Part shown: in pieces, positions 1 to 15,000 of the stretch | Layout of the letters: every line of letters starts with the position of its first letter | Position numbering within the stretch: position 1 is the stretch's first letter | Source of the DNA: Chitinophaga sancti | GTDB lineage: Bacteria; Bacteroidota; Bacteroidia; Chitinophagales; Chitinophagaceae | Assembly (NCBI RefSeq): GCF_034424315.1 | Contig: NZ_CP139972.1 | Coordinates: 496,001-560,000, forward strand | Reading direction: 5' to 3' | DNA: 64,000 bases | Notes under the pieces: model-generated | The model's database searches: none | What the model was told of the DNA's origin: nothing | What the model saw: the letters and a program-made list of their open reading frames with translations, nothing else | Program-made: the position numbers and the translations under genes

Positions 1-1
1 C

Positions 2-3000
2 CCGGATGGAAGCTTCACTTATACACCTGCATTAAATTACAATGGCCTTGACAGTCTGAAGTATCAGTTATGTGATAATGGTACCCCAAGCAAGTGTGAT
101 ACTGGCACTGTGATCTTTACAGTTACTCCTGTAAACGATGCGCCGGTAGCAGTAGATGATGCAGTAACCGTGGTAGAGGATACTCCAACAGACTTTGATG
201 TAAGAGCAAATGATACCGATGTTGAGGGTGATGCACTGATTGCAACTGTGATTGCTGGTCCAGCACATGGTACAGTATCTCAGAAACCAGACGGTAGCTA
301 CACTTATACACCTGCATTAAATTACAATGGCCTTGACAGTCTGAAGTATCAGTTATGTGATAATGGCACCCCAAGCAAGTGTGATACAGGCACTGTGATC
401 TTCACAGTTACTCCTGTAAATGATGCGCCGGTAGCAGTAGATGATGCGGTAACAGTAGTAGAGGATACTCCAACTAGCTTTGAAGTAAGAACGAATGATA
501 CTGATGTAGAAGGCAATGCGCTGACTGCGACTGTGATTGCTGGTCCTGTAAATGGTATCGTGTCTCCGAACCCGGATGGAAGCTTCACTTATACACCTGC
601 ATTAAATTACAATGGCCTGGATAGCCTGAAGTACCAGGTATGTGACAATGGTACCCCGAGCAAGTGTAATACAGGCACTGTGATCTTCACAGTTACTCCT
701 GTGAATGATGCACCTGTAGCAGTAGAAGATGCGGTAACAGTAGTAGAGGATACTCCAACTAGCTTTGAAGTAAGAACGAATGATACCGATGTAGAAGGCG
801 ATGCGCTGACTGCGGCTGTGATTGCTGGTCCTGTCAATGGAACAGTTGTTCCGAACCCGGATGGAAGCTTTAAATATACGCCTAATGCTAACTACAATGG
901 TTTAGATAGCCTGAAGTACCAGTTATGTGATAATGGTACCCCAAGCAAGTGTGATACTGGCACTGTGATCTTTACAGTTACTCCTGTAAACGATGCGCCG
1001 GTAGCAGTAGATGATGCAGTAACCGTGGTAGAGGATACTCCAACAGACTTTGATGTAAGAGCAAATGATACCGATGTTGAGGGTGATGCACTGATTGCAA
1101 CTGTGATTGCTGGTCCAGCACATGGTACAGTATCTCAGAAACCAGACGGTAGCTACACTTATACACCTGCATTAAATTACAATGGCCTTGACAGTCTGAA
1201 GTATCAGTTATGTGATAATGGCACCCCAAGCAAGTGTGATACAGGCACTGTGATCTTCACAGTTACTCCTGTAAATGATGCGCCGGTAGCAGTAGATGAT
1301 GCGGTAACAGTAGTAGAGGATACTCCAACTAGCTTTGAAGTAAGAACGAATGATACTGATGTAGAAGGCAATGCGCTGACTGCGACTGTGATTGCTGGTC
1401 CTGTAAATGGAACAGCTGTTCCGAACCCGGATGGAAGCTTCACTTATACACCTGCATTAAATTACAATGGCCTGGATAGCCTGAAGTACCAGGTATGTGA
1501 CAATGGTACCCCGAGCAAGTGTAATACAGGCACTGTGATCTTCACAGTTACTCCTGTGAATGATGCCCCAGTAGCAGTAGATGATGCGGTAACAATAACA
1601 GAGGATACTCCAACTAGCTTTGAAGTAAGAACGAATGATACCGATGTAGAAGGCGATGCGCTGACTGCGGCTGTGATTGCTGGTCCGGCACATGGTACCG
1701 TATCTCAGAAACCAGACGGTAGCTACACTTATACACCTGCATTAAATTACAATGGCCTTGACAGTCTGAAGTACCAGGTATGTGATAATGGCTCCCCAAG
1801 CAAGTGTGATACTGGCACTGTGATCTTTACAGTTATTCCTGTAAATGATGCACCAGTAGCAGTAGATGATGCAGTAACAGTGGTAGAGGATACTCCAACT
1901 AGCTTTGAAGTAAGAGCCAATGATACCGATGTAGAGGGTGATGCACTGACTGCAACTGTGATTGCTGGTCCGGCACATGGTACCGTATCTCAGAAACCAG
2001 ACGGTAGCTTCACTTATACACCTGCGTTAAATTACAATGGCCTGGATAGCCTGAAGTACCAGGTATGTGATAATGGTACACCAAGCAAGTGTGATACAGG
2101 CACTGTGATCTTCACAGTTACTCCTGTAAATGATGCACCTGTAGCAGTAGATGATGCAGTAACAGTAGTAGAGGATACTCCAACTAGCTTTGAAGTAAGA
2201 ACAAATGATACTGATGTAGAAGGCGATGCGCTGACTGCGACTGTGATTGCTGGTCCTGTCAATGGAACAGTTGTTCCGAACTCTGATGGAAGCTTTAAGT
2301 ATACCCCAAATGCTAACTATAATGGCTCTGATAGCCTGAAGTACCAGGTATGTGACAATGGTACCCCAAGCAAGTGTGATACAGCAACAGTAATCTTCAC
2401 AGTCACTCCTGTGAACGATGCACCTGTAGCAGTAGATGATGCAGTAACAGTAGTAGAGGATACTCCAACTAGCTTTGAAGTAAGAACGAATGATACCGAT
2501 GTTGAGGGAGATGTGCTGACTGCAACAGTGATTGTTGGTCCGGCACATGGTACCGTATCTCAGAACCCAGACGGAAGCTTCACTTATACGCCTGCATTAA
2601 ATTACAATGGCCTGGATAGCCTGAAGTACCAGTTATGTGACAATGGTAACCCAAGCAAGTGTAATACAGGCACTGTGATCTTCACAGTTACTCCTGTGAA
2701 TGATGCACCTGTAGCAGTAGAAGATGCGGTACCTGTAGTAGAGGATACTCCAACTAGCTTTGAAGTAAGAACGAATGATACCGATGTAGAAGGCGATGCG
2801 CTGACTGCGGCTGTGATTGCTGGTCCTGTCAATGGAACAGTTGTTCCGAACCCGAATGGAAGCTTTAAATATACGCCTAATGCTAACTACAATGGTTTAG
2901 ATAGCCTGAAGTACCAGGTATGTGATAATGGTACCCCAAGCAAGTGTGATACTGGCACTGTGATCTTTACAGTTACTCCTGTAAACGATGCGCCGGTAGC

Positions 3001-6000
3001 AGTAGATGATGCAGTAACAGTAGTAGAGGATACTCCAACTAGCTTCGAAGTAAGAACAAATGATACCGATGTAGAAGGCGATGCGCTGACTGCGACTGTG
3101 ATTGCTGGTCCTGTCAATGGAACAGTTGTTCCGAACCCGGATGGCAGCTTTAAGTATACCCCAAATGCTAACTATAATGGTTTAGATAGCCTGAAGTACC
3201 AGGTATGTGACAATGGTACCCCGAGCAAGTGTGATACTGGCACTGTGATCTTCACAGTTACTCCGGTGAACGATGCACCAGTAGCAGTAGATGATGCGGT
3301 AACTGTGGTAGAGGACACTCCAACTGACTTTGAAGTAAGAGCGAATGATACAGATGTTGAGGGAGATGCGCTGACTGCGACGGTGATTACAGGTCCGGTA
3401 AATGGTACAGTATCTCAGAACCCGGATGGCAGCTTTAAGTATACGGCCAATGCTAACTATAATGGTTTGGATAGCCTGAAGTATAAGGTATGTGATAATG
3501 GTACACCGAGCATGTGTGATACAGGTACTGTGATCTTCATGGTTACACCAGTAAATGATGCGCCAGTAGCAGTAGATGATGCAGTAACTGTGGTAGAAGA
3601 TACCCAAACTGACTTTGATGTAAGAGCGAATGATACCGATGTTGAGGGAGATGCGCTAGCTGCGACTGTGATTGCTGGCCCTGTCAATGGAACAGTTGTT
3701 CCGAACCCTGATGGCAGCTTTAAGTATACACCAAATGCTAACTATAATGGCCTGGATAGCCTGAAGTACCAGCTATGTGACAATGGTACACCAAGCAAGT
3801 GTGATACGGGTACTGTCATCTTCACAGTCACTCCTGTGAATGATGCGCCAGTAGCAGTAGATGATGCGGTGACAATAACAGAGGATACTCCAGCTAGCTT
3901 TGAAGTAAGAACGAATGATACCGATGTTGAGGGAGATGTGCTGACTGCAACTGTGATTGCTGGTCCTGTAAATGGAACAGTTGTTCCGAACCCGGATGGA
4001 AGCTTTAAGTATACCCCAAATGCTAACTATAATGGCTTGGATAGCCTGAAGTACCAGGTATGTGACAATGGCACCCCAAGCAAGTGTGATACGGGTACTG
4101 TCATCTTCACAGTCACTCCTGTGAATGATGCCCCAGTAGCAGTAGATGATGCGGTAACAATAACAGAGGATACTCCAGCTAGCTTTGAAGTAAGAACGAA
4201 TGATACCGATGTTGAGGGCGATGCACTGATTGCAACTGTGATTGCTGGTCCTGTAAATGGAACAGTTGTTCCGAACCCGGATGGAAGCTTCACTTATACA
4301 CCTGCATTAAATTACAATGGCCTTGACAGTCTGAAGTATCAGTTATGTGATAATGGCACCCCAAGCAAGTGTGATACAGGCACTGTGATCTTCACAGTTA
4401 CTCCTGTAAATGATGCGCCGGTAGCAGTAGATGATGCAGTAACAGTAGTAGAGGATACTCCAACTAGCTTTGAAGTAAGAACGAATGATACTGATGTAGA
4501 AGGCGATGCGCTGACTGCGACTGTGATTGCTGGTCCTGTCAATGGTACCGTGTCTCAGAACCCGGATGGTAGCTACACTTATACACCTGCATTAAATTAC
4601 AATGGCCTTGACAGTCTGAAGTATCGTGTATGTGATAATGGCACCCCGAGCAAGTGTGATACAGGCACTGTGATCTTCACAGTTACTCCTGTAAATGATG
4701 CGCCGGTAGCAGTAGATGATGCAGTAACAGTAGTAGAGGATACTCCAACTAGCTTTGAAGTAAGAACGAATGATACTGATGTAGAAGGCGATGCGCTGAC
4801 TGCAACTGTGATTGCTGGCCCTGTCAATGGAACAGTTGTTCCGAACCCGGATGGAAGCTTCACTTATACACCTGCATTAAATTACAATGGTTTAGATAGC
4901 CTGAAGTACCAGGTATGTGACAATGGTACCCCAAGCAAGTGTGACACTGGCACTGTGATCTTTACAGTTACTCCTGTAAACGATGCGCCGGTAGCAGTAG
5001 ATGATGCGGGAACAGTAGTAGAAGATACTCCAACTAGCTTTGATGTAAAAGCAAATGATACTGATGTAGAAGGTGATGTACTGACTGCGACTGTGATTGC
5101 TGGTCCTGTCAATGGAACAGTTGTTCCGAACCCGGATGGCAGCTTTAAGTATACACCAAATGCTAACTATAATGGTTTGGATAGCCTGAAGTACCAGGTA
5201 TGTGACAATGGTACACCGAGCAAGTGTGATACTGGCACTGTGATCTTCACAGTCACTCCTGTGAATGATGCGCCAATAGCAGTAGATGATGCGGTACCTG
5301 TAGTAGAGGATACTCCAACTAGCTTTGAAGTAAGAACGAATGATACCGATGTAGAAGGCGATGCGCTGACTGCGACTGTGATTGCTGGTCCTGTCAATGG
5401 AACAGTTGTTCCAAACCCGGATGGAAGCTTCACTTATACACCTGCATTAAATTACAATGGCCTTGACAGTCTGAAGTACCGTGTATGTGATAATGGGACC
5501 CCAAGCAAGTGTGATACTGGCACTGTGATCTTTACAGTTACTCCTGTAAATGATGCGCCGGTAGCAGTAGATGATGCAGTAACAGTAGTAGAGGATACTC
5601 CAACTAGCTTTGAAGTAAGAACGAATGATACTGATGTAGAAGGCGATGCGCTGACTGCAACTGTGATTGCTGGCCCTGTCAATGGAACAGTTGTTCCGAA
5701 CCCGGATGGAAGCTTCACTTATACACCTGCATTAAATTACAATGGCCTGGATAGCCTGAAGTACCAGGTATGTGACAATGGTACCCCGAGCAAGTGTGAT
5801 ACTGGCACTGTGATCTTTACAGTTACTCCTGTAAACGATGCACCAGTAGCAGTAGATGATGCGGTAACAGTAGTAGAAGATACTCCAACTAGCTTTGATG
5901 TAAAAGCAAATGATACTGATGTAGAAGGCGATGTACTGACTGCGACTGTGATTGCTGGTCCTGTCAATGGAACAGTTGTTCCGAACCCGGATGGCAGCTT

Positions 6001-9000
6001 TAAGTATACACCAAATGCTAACTATAATGGTTTGGATAGCCTGAAGTACCAGGTATGTGACAATGGTACACCGAGCAAGTGTGATACTGGCACTGTGATC
6101 TTCACAGTCACTCCTGTGAATGATGCGCCAATAGCAGTAGATGATGCGGTACCTGTAGTAGAGGATACTCCAACTAGCTTTGAAGTAAGAACGAATGATA
6201 CCGATGTAGAAGGCGATGCGCTGACTGCGACTGTGATTGCTGGTCCTGTCAATGGAACAGTTGTTCCAAACCCGGATGGAAGCTACACTTATACACCTGC
6301 ATTAAATTACAATGGCCTTGACAGTCTGAAGTACCAGGTATGTGATAATGGCACCCCAAGCAAGTGTGATACTGGCACTGTGATCTTTACAGTTACACCT
6401 GTAAACGATGCACCAATAGCAGTAGATGATGCGGTACCTGTAGTAGAGGATACTCCAACTAGCTTTGAAGTAAGAACGAATGATACTGATGTAGAAGGCG
6501 ATGCGCTGACTGCGACTGTGATTGCTGGTCCTGTCAATGGTACCGTGTCTCAGAACCCGGATGGTAGCTACACTTATACACCTGCATTAAATTACAATGG
6601 CCTTGACAGTCTGAAGTATCGTGTATGTGATAATGGCACCCCGAGCAAGTGTGATACAGGCACTGTGATCTTCACAGTTACTCCTGTAAATGATGCGCCG
6701 GTAGCAGTAGATGATGCAGTAACAGTAGTAGAGGATACTCCAACTAGCTTTGAAGTAAGAACGAATGATACTGATGTAGAAGGCGATGCGCTGACTGCAA
6801 CTGTGATTGCTGGCCCTGTCAATGGAACAGTTGTTCCGAACCCGGATGGAAGCTTCACTTATACACCTGCATTAAATTACAATGGTTTAGATAGCCTGAA
6901 GTACCAGGTATGTGACAATGGTACCCCAAGCAAGTGTGACACTGGCACTGTGATCTTTACAGTTACTCCTGTAAACGATGCACCAGTAGCAGTAGATGAT
7001 GCGGTAACAGTAGTAGAAGATACTCCAACTAGCTTTGATGTAAAAGCAAATGATACTGATGTAGAAGGAGATGCGCTGACTGCGACTGTGATTGCTGGTC
7101 CGGCACATGGTACCGTGTCTCAGAACCCGGATGGTAGCTACACTTATACACCTGCATTAAATTACAATGGCCTTGACAGTCTGAAGTATCGTGTATGTGA
7201 TAATGGCACCCCAAGCAAGTGTGATACTGGCACTGTGATTTTTACAGTTACTCCTGTAAACGATGCGCCGGTAGCAGTAGATGATGCGGTACCTGTAGTA
7301 GAGGATACTCCAACTAGCTTTGAAGTAAGAACGAATGATACTGATGTAGAAGGCGATGCGCTGACTGCGACTGTGATTGCTGGTCCTGTAAATGGAACAG
7401 TTGTTCCGAACCCGGATGGCAGCTTTAAGTATACCCCAAATGCTAACTATAATGGTTTGGATAGCCTGAAGTACCAGGTATGTGACAATGGTACCCCGAG
7501 CAAGTGTGATACGGGCACTGTGATCTTCACAGTCACTCCTGTGAATGATGCGCCAATAGCAGTAGATGATGCGGTACCTGTAGTAGAGGATACTCCAACT
7601 AGCTTTGAAGTAAGAACGAATGATACCGATGTAGAAGGCGATGCGCTGACTGCGACTGTGATTGCTGGCCCTGTCAATGGAACAGTTGTTCCGAACCCGG
7701 ATGGAAGCTTCACTTATACACCTGCATTAAATTACAATGGTTTAGATAGCCTGAAGTACCAGGTATGTGACAATGGTACCCCAAGCAAGTGTGATACTGG
7801 CACTGTGATCTTTACAGTTACACCTGTAAACGATGCACCAATAGCAGTAGATGATGCGGTAACAGTAGTAGAAGATACTCCAACTAGCTTTGATGTAAAA
7901 GCAAATGATACTGATGTAGAAGGTGATGTACTGACTGCGACTGTGATTGCTGGTCCTGTCAATGGAACAGTTGTTCCGAACCCGGATGGCAGCTTTAAGT
8001 ATACACCAAATGCTAACTATAATGGTTTGGATAGCCTGAAGTACCAGGTATGTGACAATGGTACCCCGAGCAAGTGTGATACTGGCACTGTGATCTTCAC
8101 AGTCACTCCTGTGAATGATGCGCCAATAGCAGTAGATGATGCGGTACCTGTAGTAGAGGATACTCCAACTAGCTTTGAAGTAAGAACGAATGATACCGAT
8201 GTAGAAGGCGATGCGCTGACTGCGACTGTGATTGCTGGTCCTGTCAATGGAACAGTTGTTCCAAACCCGGATGGAAGCTTCACTTATACACCTGCATTAA
8301 ATTACAATGGCCTTGACAGTCTGAAGTACCGTGTATGTGATAATGGTACACCGAGCATGTGTGATACAGGTACTGTGATCTTCATGGTTACACCAGTAAA
8401 TGATGCGCCAGTAGCAGTAGATGATGCAGTAACTGTGGTAGAAGATACCCAAACTGACTTTGATGTAAGAGCGAATGATACCGATGTTGAGGGAGATGCG
8501 CTAGCTGCGACTGTGATTGCTGGCCCTGTCAATGGAACAGTTGTTCCGAACCCGGATGGCAGCTTTAAGTATACCCCAAATGCTAACTATAATGGCTTGG
8601 ATAGCCTGAAGTACCAGGTATGTGACAATAGTACACCGAGCATGTGTAATACAGGTACAGTTATCTTTACGGTTACACCGGTAAATGATGCGCCAGTAGC
8701 GGTAGATGATGCGGTAACCGTGGTAGAAGATACCCCAACAGACTTTGAAGTAAGGACAAATGATACCGATGTTGAGGGCGATGCGCTGACTGCAACTGTG
8801 ATCACGGGTCCGGTACATGGCACAGTATCTCAGAAACCAGACGGTAGCTTCACTTATACACCTGCATTAAATTACAATGGCCTTGACAGTCTGAAGTACC
8901 AGGTATGTGACAATGGTACCCCAAGCAAGTGTGATACGGGTACTGTCATCTTCACAGTCACTCCTGTGAATGATGCCCCAGTAGCAGTAGATGATGCGGT

Positions 9001-12000
9001 AACAATAACAGAGGATACTCCAGCTAGCTTTGAAGTAAGAACGAATGATACCGATGTTGAGGGCGATGCACTGATTGCAACTGTGATTGCTGGTCCTGTA
9101 AATGGAACAGTTGTTCCGAACCCGGATGGAAGCTTCACTTATACACCTGCATTAAATTACAATGGTCTGGATAGCCTGAAGTACCAGGTATGTGACAATG
9201 GCACCCCAAGCAAGTGTGATACGGGTACTGTCATCTTCACAGTCACTCCTGTGAATGATGCCCCAGTAGCAGTAGATGATGCGGTAACAATAACAGAGGA
9301 TACTCCAGCTAGCTTTGAAGTAAGAACGAATGATACCGATGTTGAGGGCGATGCACTGATTGCGACTGTGATTGCTGGTCCTGTCAATGGAACAGTTGTT
9401 CCGAAACCAGACGGTAGCTACACTTATACACCTGCATTAAATTACAATGGCCTTGACAGTCTGAAGTACCAGGTATGTGATAATGGCACCCCAAGCAAGT
9501 GTGATACAGCAACAGTAATCTTCACAGTCACTCCTGTGAATGATGCGCCTGTAGCAGTAGATGATGCAGTAACAGTAGTAGAGGATACTCCAGCTAGCTT
9601 TGAAGTAAGAACGAATGATACTGATGTAGAAGGCGATGCGCTGGCTACAACTGTGATTGCTGGCCCTGTCAATGGTATCGTGTCTCCGAACCCGGATGGA
9701 AGCTTTAAGTATACCCCAAATGCTAACTATAATGGCCTTGACAGTCTGAAGTACCAGGTATGTGATAATGGTACCCCAAGCAAGTGTGATACTGGCACTG
9801 TGATCTTCACAGTTACTCCTGTGAATGATGCGCCAGTAGCAGTAGATGATATAGTAACCGTGGTAGAAGATACCCCAACTGACTTTGAAGTAAGAGCGAA
9901 TGATACCGATGTTGAGGGAGATGCGCTGACTGCAACTGTGATTACTGGCCCAGTGCATGGAACGGTATCTCAGAACCCGGATGGAAGCTTTAAGTATACT
10001 CCTAATGCTAACTATAATGGTTTGGATAGCCTGAAGTACCAGGTATGTGATAATGGTACACCGAGCATGTGTAATACAGGTACAGTTATCTTTACGGTTA
10101 CACCTGTGAATGATGCACCAGTAGCGGTAGATGATGCGGTAACAGTGGTAGAGGATACTCCAACAGACTTTGATGTAAGAGCAAATGATACCGATGTTGA
10201 GGGTGATGCACTGACTGCAACTGTGATTGCTGGTCCGGTACATGGTACCGTATCTCAGAAACCAGACGGTAGCTACACTTATACACCTGCATTAAATTAC
10301 AATGGCCTTGACAGTCTGAAGTATCAGGTATGTGATAATGGCACACCGAGCAAGTGTGATACTGGCACTGTGATCTTTACAGTTACTCCTGTAAACGATG
10401 CACCAATAGCAGTAGATGATGCGGTACCTGTAGTAGAGGATACTCCAACTAGCTTTGAAGTAAGAACGAATGATACTGATGTAGAAGGAGATGCGCTGAC
10501 TGCGACTGTGATTGCTGGTCCTGTCAATGGTACCGTGTCTCAGAACCCGGATGGTAGCTACACTTATACACCTGCATTAAATTACAATGGCCTTGACAGT
10601 CTGAAGTATCGTGTATGTGATAATGGCACCCCAAGCAAGTGTGATACAGGCACTGTGATCTTTACAGTTACTCCTGTAAACGATGCGCCGGTAGCAGTAG
10701 ATGATGCAGTAACTGTAATAGAGGATACTCCAACTAGCTTTGAAGTAAGAACGAATGATACTGATGTAGAAGGCGATGCACTGACTGCAACTGTGATTGC
10801 TGGCCCTGTCAATGGAACAGTTGTTCCGAACCCGGATGGAAGCTTCACTTATACACCTGCATTAAATTACAATGGCTTGGATAGCCTGAAGTATCAGGTA
10901 TGTGATAATGGTACACCGAGCAAGTGTGATACGGGCACTGTGATCTTCACAGTTACTCCGGTGAACGATGCACCAGTAGCAGTAGATGATGCGGTAACAG
11001 TAGTAGAGGATACTCCAACTAGCTTTGAAGTAAGAACGAATGATACCGATGTTGAGGGCGATGCACTGACTGCAACTGTGATTGCTGGTCCGGTACATGG
11101 AACAGTATCTCAAAAACCAGACGGAAGCTTCACTTATACACCTGCATTAAATTACAATGGCTTGGATAGCCTGAAGTACCGTGTATGTGATAATGGTACC
11201 CCAAGCAAGTGTGATACAGGCACTGTGATCTTCACAGTTACTCCTGTAAACGATGCGCCGGTAGCAGTAGATGATGCAGTAACAGTGGTAGAGGATACTC
11301 CAACAGACTTTGAAGTAAGAACGAATGATACTGATGTAGAAGGCGATGCGCTGACTACGACTGTGATTGCTGGTCCGGTACATGGAACAGTATCTCAAAA
11401 ACCAGACGGTAGCTTCACTTATACGCCTGCATTAAATTACAATGGCCTTGACAGTCTGAAGTACCAGGTATGTGACAATGGTACCCCGAGCAAGTGTGAT
11501 ACTGGCACTGTGATCTTCACAGTCACTCCTGTGAATGATGCGCCGTTAGCAGTAGATGATGCGGTAACAGTAGTAGAGGATACTCCAACTAGCTTTGAAG
11601 TAAGAACGAATGATACTGATGTAGAAGGCGATGCGCTGACTGCAACTGTGATTGCTGGCCCTGTCAATGGAACAGTTGTTCCAAACCCGGATGGAAGCTT
11701 TAAGTATACCCCAAATGCTAACTATAATGGTTTAGATAGCCTGAAGTACCAGGTATGTGACAATGGTACCCCAAGCAAGTGTGATACAGGCACTGTGATC
11801 TTCACAGTTACTCCTGTAAATGATGCGCCGGTAGCAGTAGATGATGCAGTAACAGTAGTAGAGGATACTCCAACTAGCTTTGAAGTAAGAGCCAATGATA
11901 CCGATGTAGAGGGTGATGCACTGACTGCAACTGTGATTGCTGGTCCGGCACATGGTACCGTATCTCAGAAACCAGACGGTAGCTACACTTATACACCTGC

Positions 12001-15000
12001 ATTAAATTACAATGGCCTTGACAGTCTGAAGTACCAGGTATGTGATAATGGCACCCCAAGCAAGTGTGATACAGGCACTGTGATCTTCACAGTTACTCCT
12101 GTAAACGATGCGCCGGTAGCAGTAGATGATGCGGTAACAGTAGTAGAGGATACTCCAACTAGCTTTGAAGTAAGAACGAATGATACTGATGTAGAAGGCG
12201 ATGCGCTGACTGCAACTGTGATCACGGGTCCGGTACATGGCACAGTATCTCAGAAACCAGACGGTAGCTACACTTATACACCTGCATTAAATTACAATGG
12301 CCTTGACAGTCTGAAGTATCAGTTATGTGATAATGGCACCCCAAGCAAGTGTGATACAGGCACTGTGATCTTCACAGTTACTCCTGTAAATGATGCGCCG
12401 GTAGCAGTAGATGATGCAGTAACAGTAGTAGAGGATACTCCAACTAGCTTTGAAGTAAGAACGAATGATACTGATGTTGAGGGTGATGCGCTGACTGCTA
12501 CTGTGATTGCTGGTCCTGTCAATGGAACAGTTGTTCCGAACCCGGATGGAAGCTTTAAGTATACCCCAAATGCTAACTACAATGGTTTAGATAGCCTGAA
12601 GTACCAGGTATGTGACAATGGTACCCCAAGCAAGTGTGATACAGGCACTGTGATCTTCACAGTCACTCCTGTGAATGATGCACCTGTAGCAGTAGATGAT
12701 GCGGTGACTGTAACAGAGGACACTCCAACTGACTTTGAAGTAAGAACGAATGATACCGATGTAGAAGGCGATGCGCTGACTGCGACTGTGATCACGGGCC
12801 CGGTACATGGCACAGTATCTCAGAAACCAGACGGTAGCTACACTTATACACCTGCATTAAATTACAATGGTCTGGATAGCCTGAAGTACCAGGTATGTGA
12901 TAGTGGTACCCCGAGCAAGTGTGATACTGGCACTGTGATCTTCACAGTTACTCCTGTGAACGATTCACCGGTAGCAGTAGATGATGCGGTAACAGTAGTA
13001 GAGGATACTCCAACTAGCTTTGAAGTAAGAACGAATGATACTGATGTTGAGGGTGATGCGCTGACTGCAACTGTGATTGCTGGTCCTGTCAATGGAACAG
13101 TTGTTCCGAACCCGGATGGTAGCTTTAGGTATACACCAAATGCTAACTATAATGGTTTAGATAGCCTGAAGTACCAGGTATGTGACAATGGTACCCCAAG
13201 CAAGTGTGATACTGGCACTGTGATCTTCAAAGTTACACCTGTAAATGATGCACCGGTAGCAGTAGATGATGCAGTAACAGTGGTAGAGGATACTCCAACC
13301 GACTTTGATGTAAGAACGAATGATACCGATGCAGAGGGTGATGCATTGACTGCTAATGTGATCAGTGGCCCGGTGCATGGTATAATATCTCAGAACCCAG
13401 ATGGAAGCTTTAAGTATACGCCAAATGCTAACTATAATGGTCTGGATAGTCTGAAGTACCGTGTATGTGATAATGGTACACCAAGCATGTGTAATACAGG
13501 AACTGTGATCTTCACAGTTACACCTGTAAATGATGCACCAGTAGCTGTAGATGATGCAGTAACAGTGGTAGAGGATACTCCAACCGACTTTGATGTAAGA
13601 GCAAATGATACCGATGTTGAGGGAGATGCATTAACTGCTACAGTAATAACTGGTCCTGTCAATGGTACTGTGTCTCCGAACCCGGATGGAAGCTTTAAGT
13701 ATACCCCAAATGCTAACTATAATGGTTTGGATAGCCTGAAGTACCAGGTATGTGATAATGGCACACCAAGCATGTGTAATACAGGAACTGTGATCTTCAC
13801 AGTTACACCAGTAAACGATGCACCAATAGCTGTAGATGATGCTGTAACCGTAACAGAGGATACCCCAACTGACTTTGATGTAAGAACGAATGATACCGAT
13901 GTAGAGGGTGATGCATTAACTGCTACAGTAATAACTGGTCCGGTAAATGGTACCGTGTCTCAAAACCCGGACGGAAGCTTTAAGTATACTCCAAATGCTA
14001 ACTATAATGGTTTGGATAGCCTGAAGTACCAGGTATGTGACAATGGTACCCCGAGCAAGTGTGATACTGGCACTGTGATCTTCACAGTCACTCCTGTAAA
14101 TGATGCACCAATAGCAGTAGATGATGCGGTACCTGTAGTAGAGGATACTCCAACTAGCTTTGAAGTAAGAACGAATGATACCGATGCAGAGGGTGATGCA
14201 TTAACTGCTACAGTAATAACTGGTCCTGTAAATGGTACCGTGTCTCAGAACCCAGATGGTAGCTTTAAGTATACACCTAATGCTAACTACAATGGTCTGG
14301 ATAGTCTCAAGTACCGTGTATATGACAATGGTACATCAAGCAAGTGTGATACAGGCACTGTGATCTTCACAGTCACTCCTGTGAATGATGCGCCAATAGC
14401 AGTAGATGATGCGGTAACTGTAACAGAGGATACTCCAACTAGCTTTGAAGTAAGAACGAATGATACCGATGTTGAGGGAGATGCACTTACTGCAACTGTG
14501 ATCACTGGCCCAGTGCATGGAACGGTATCTCCGAACCCGGATGGTAGCTTTAAGTATACCCCTAATGCTAACTACAATGGCTTGGATAGTCTGAAATACC
14601 AGGTATGTGATAATGGCACACCAAGCATGTGTAATACAGGAACAGTAATCTTCACAGTTACTCCTGTAAACGATGCACCAATAGCTGTAGATGATGCTGT
14701 AACCGTAACAGAGGATGCGCCAACCGACTTCAATGTACTGGCAAATGATACCGATGTTGAAGGCGATGCGCTGACCGCTACGGTGATCATAAGTCCTTTA
14801 CATGGTACTATTACACTGAAAGGTAATGGCCTGTACACCTACACACCAGCAGCTAACTACAATGGTCTCGACAGCCTGAAGTACCAGGTATGTGATAGTG
14901 GAACACCAGGCAAGTGTGATACCGGTACCGTGATCTTCACCGTGACCCCTGTAAACGATGCCCCAGCCGGCACCGACCAGACAATCACCATCCCTAAAAA

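Noticed and set aside
68-14838. Dozens of long minus-strand and other-frame open frames in the repeat array
   Set aside because: They repeat with the 285-bp period and are shadows of the biased codon pattern of the giant gene.
1-14929. CRISPR-like periodicity
   Set aside because: The period is a coding 95-residue module with no unique spacers.
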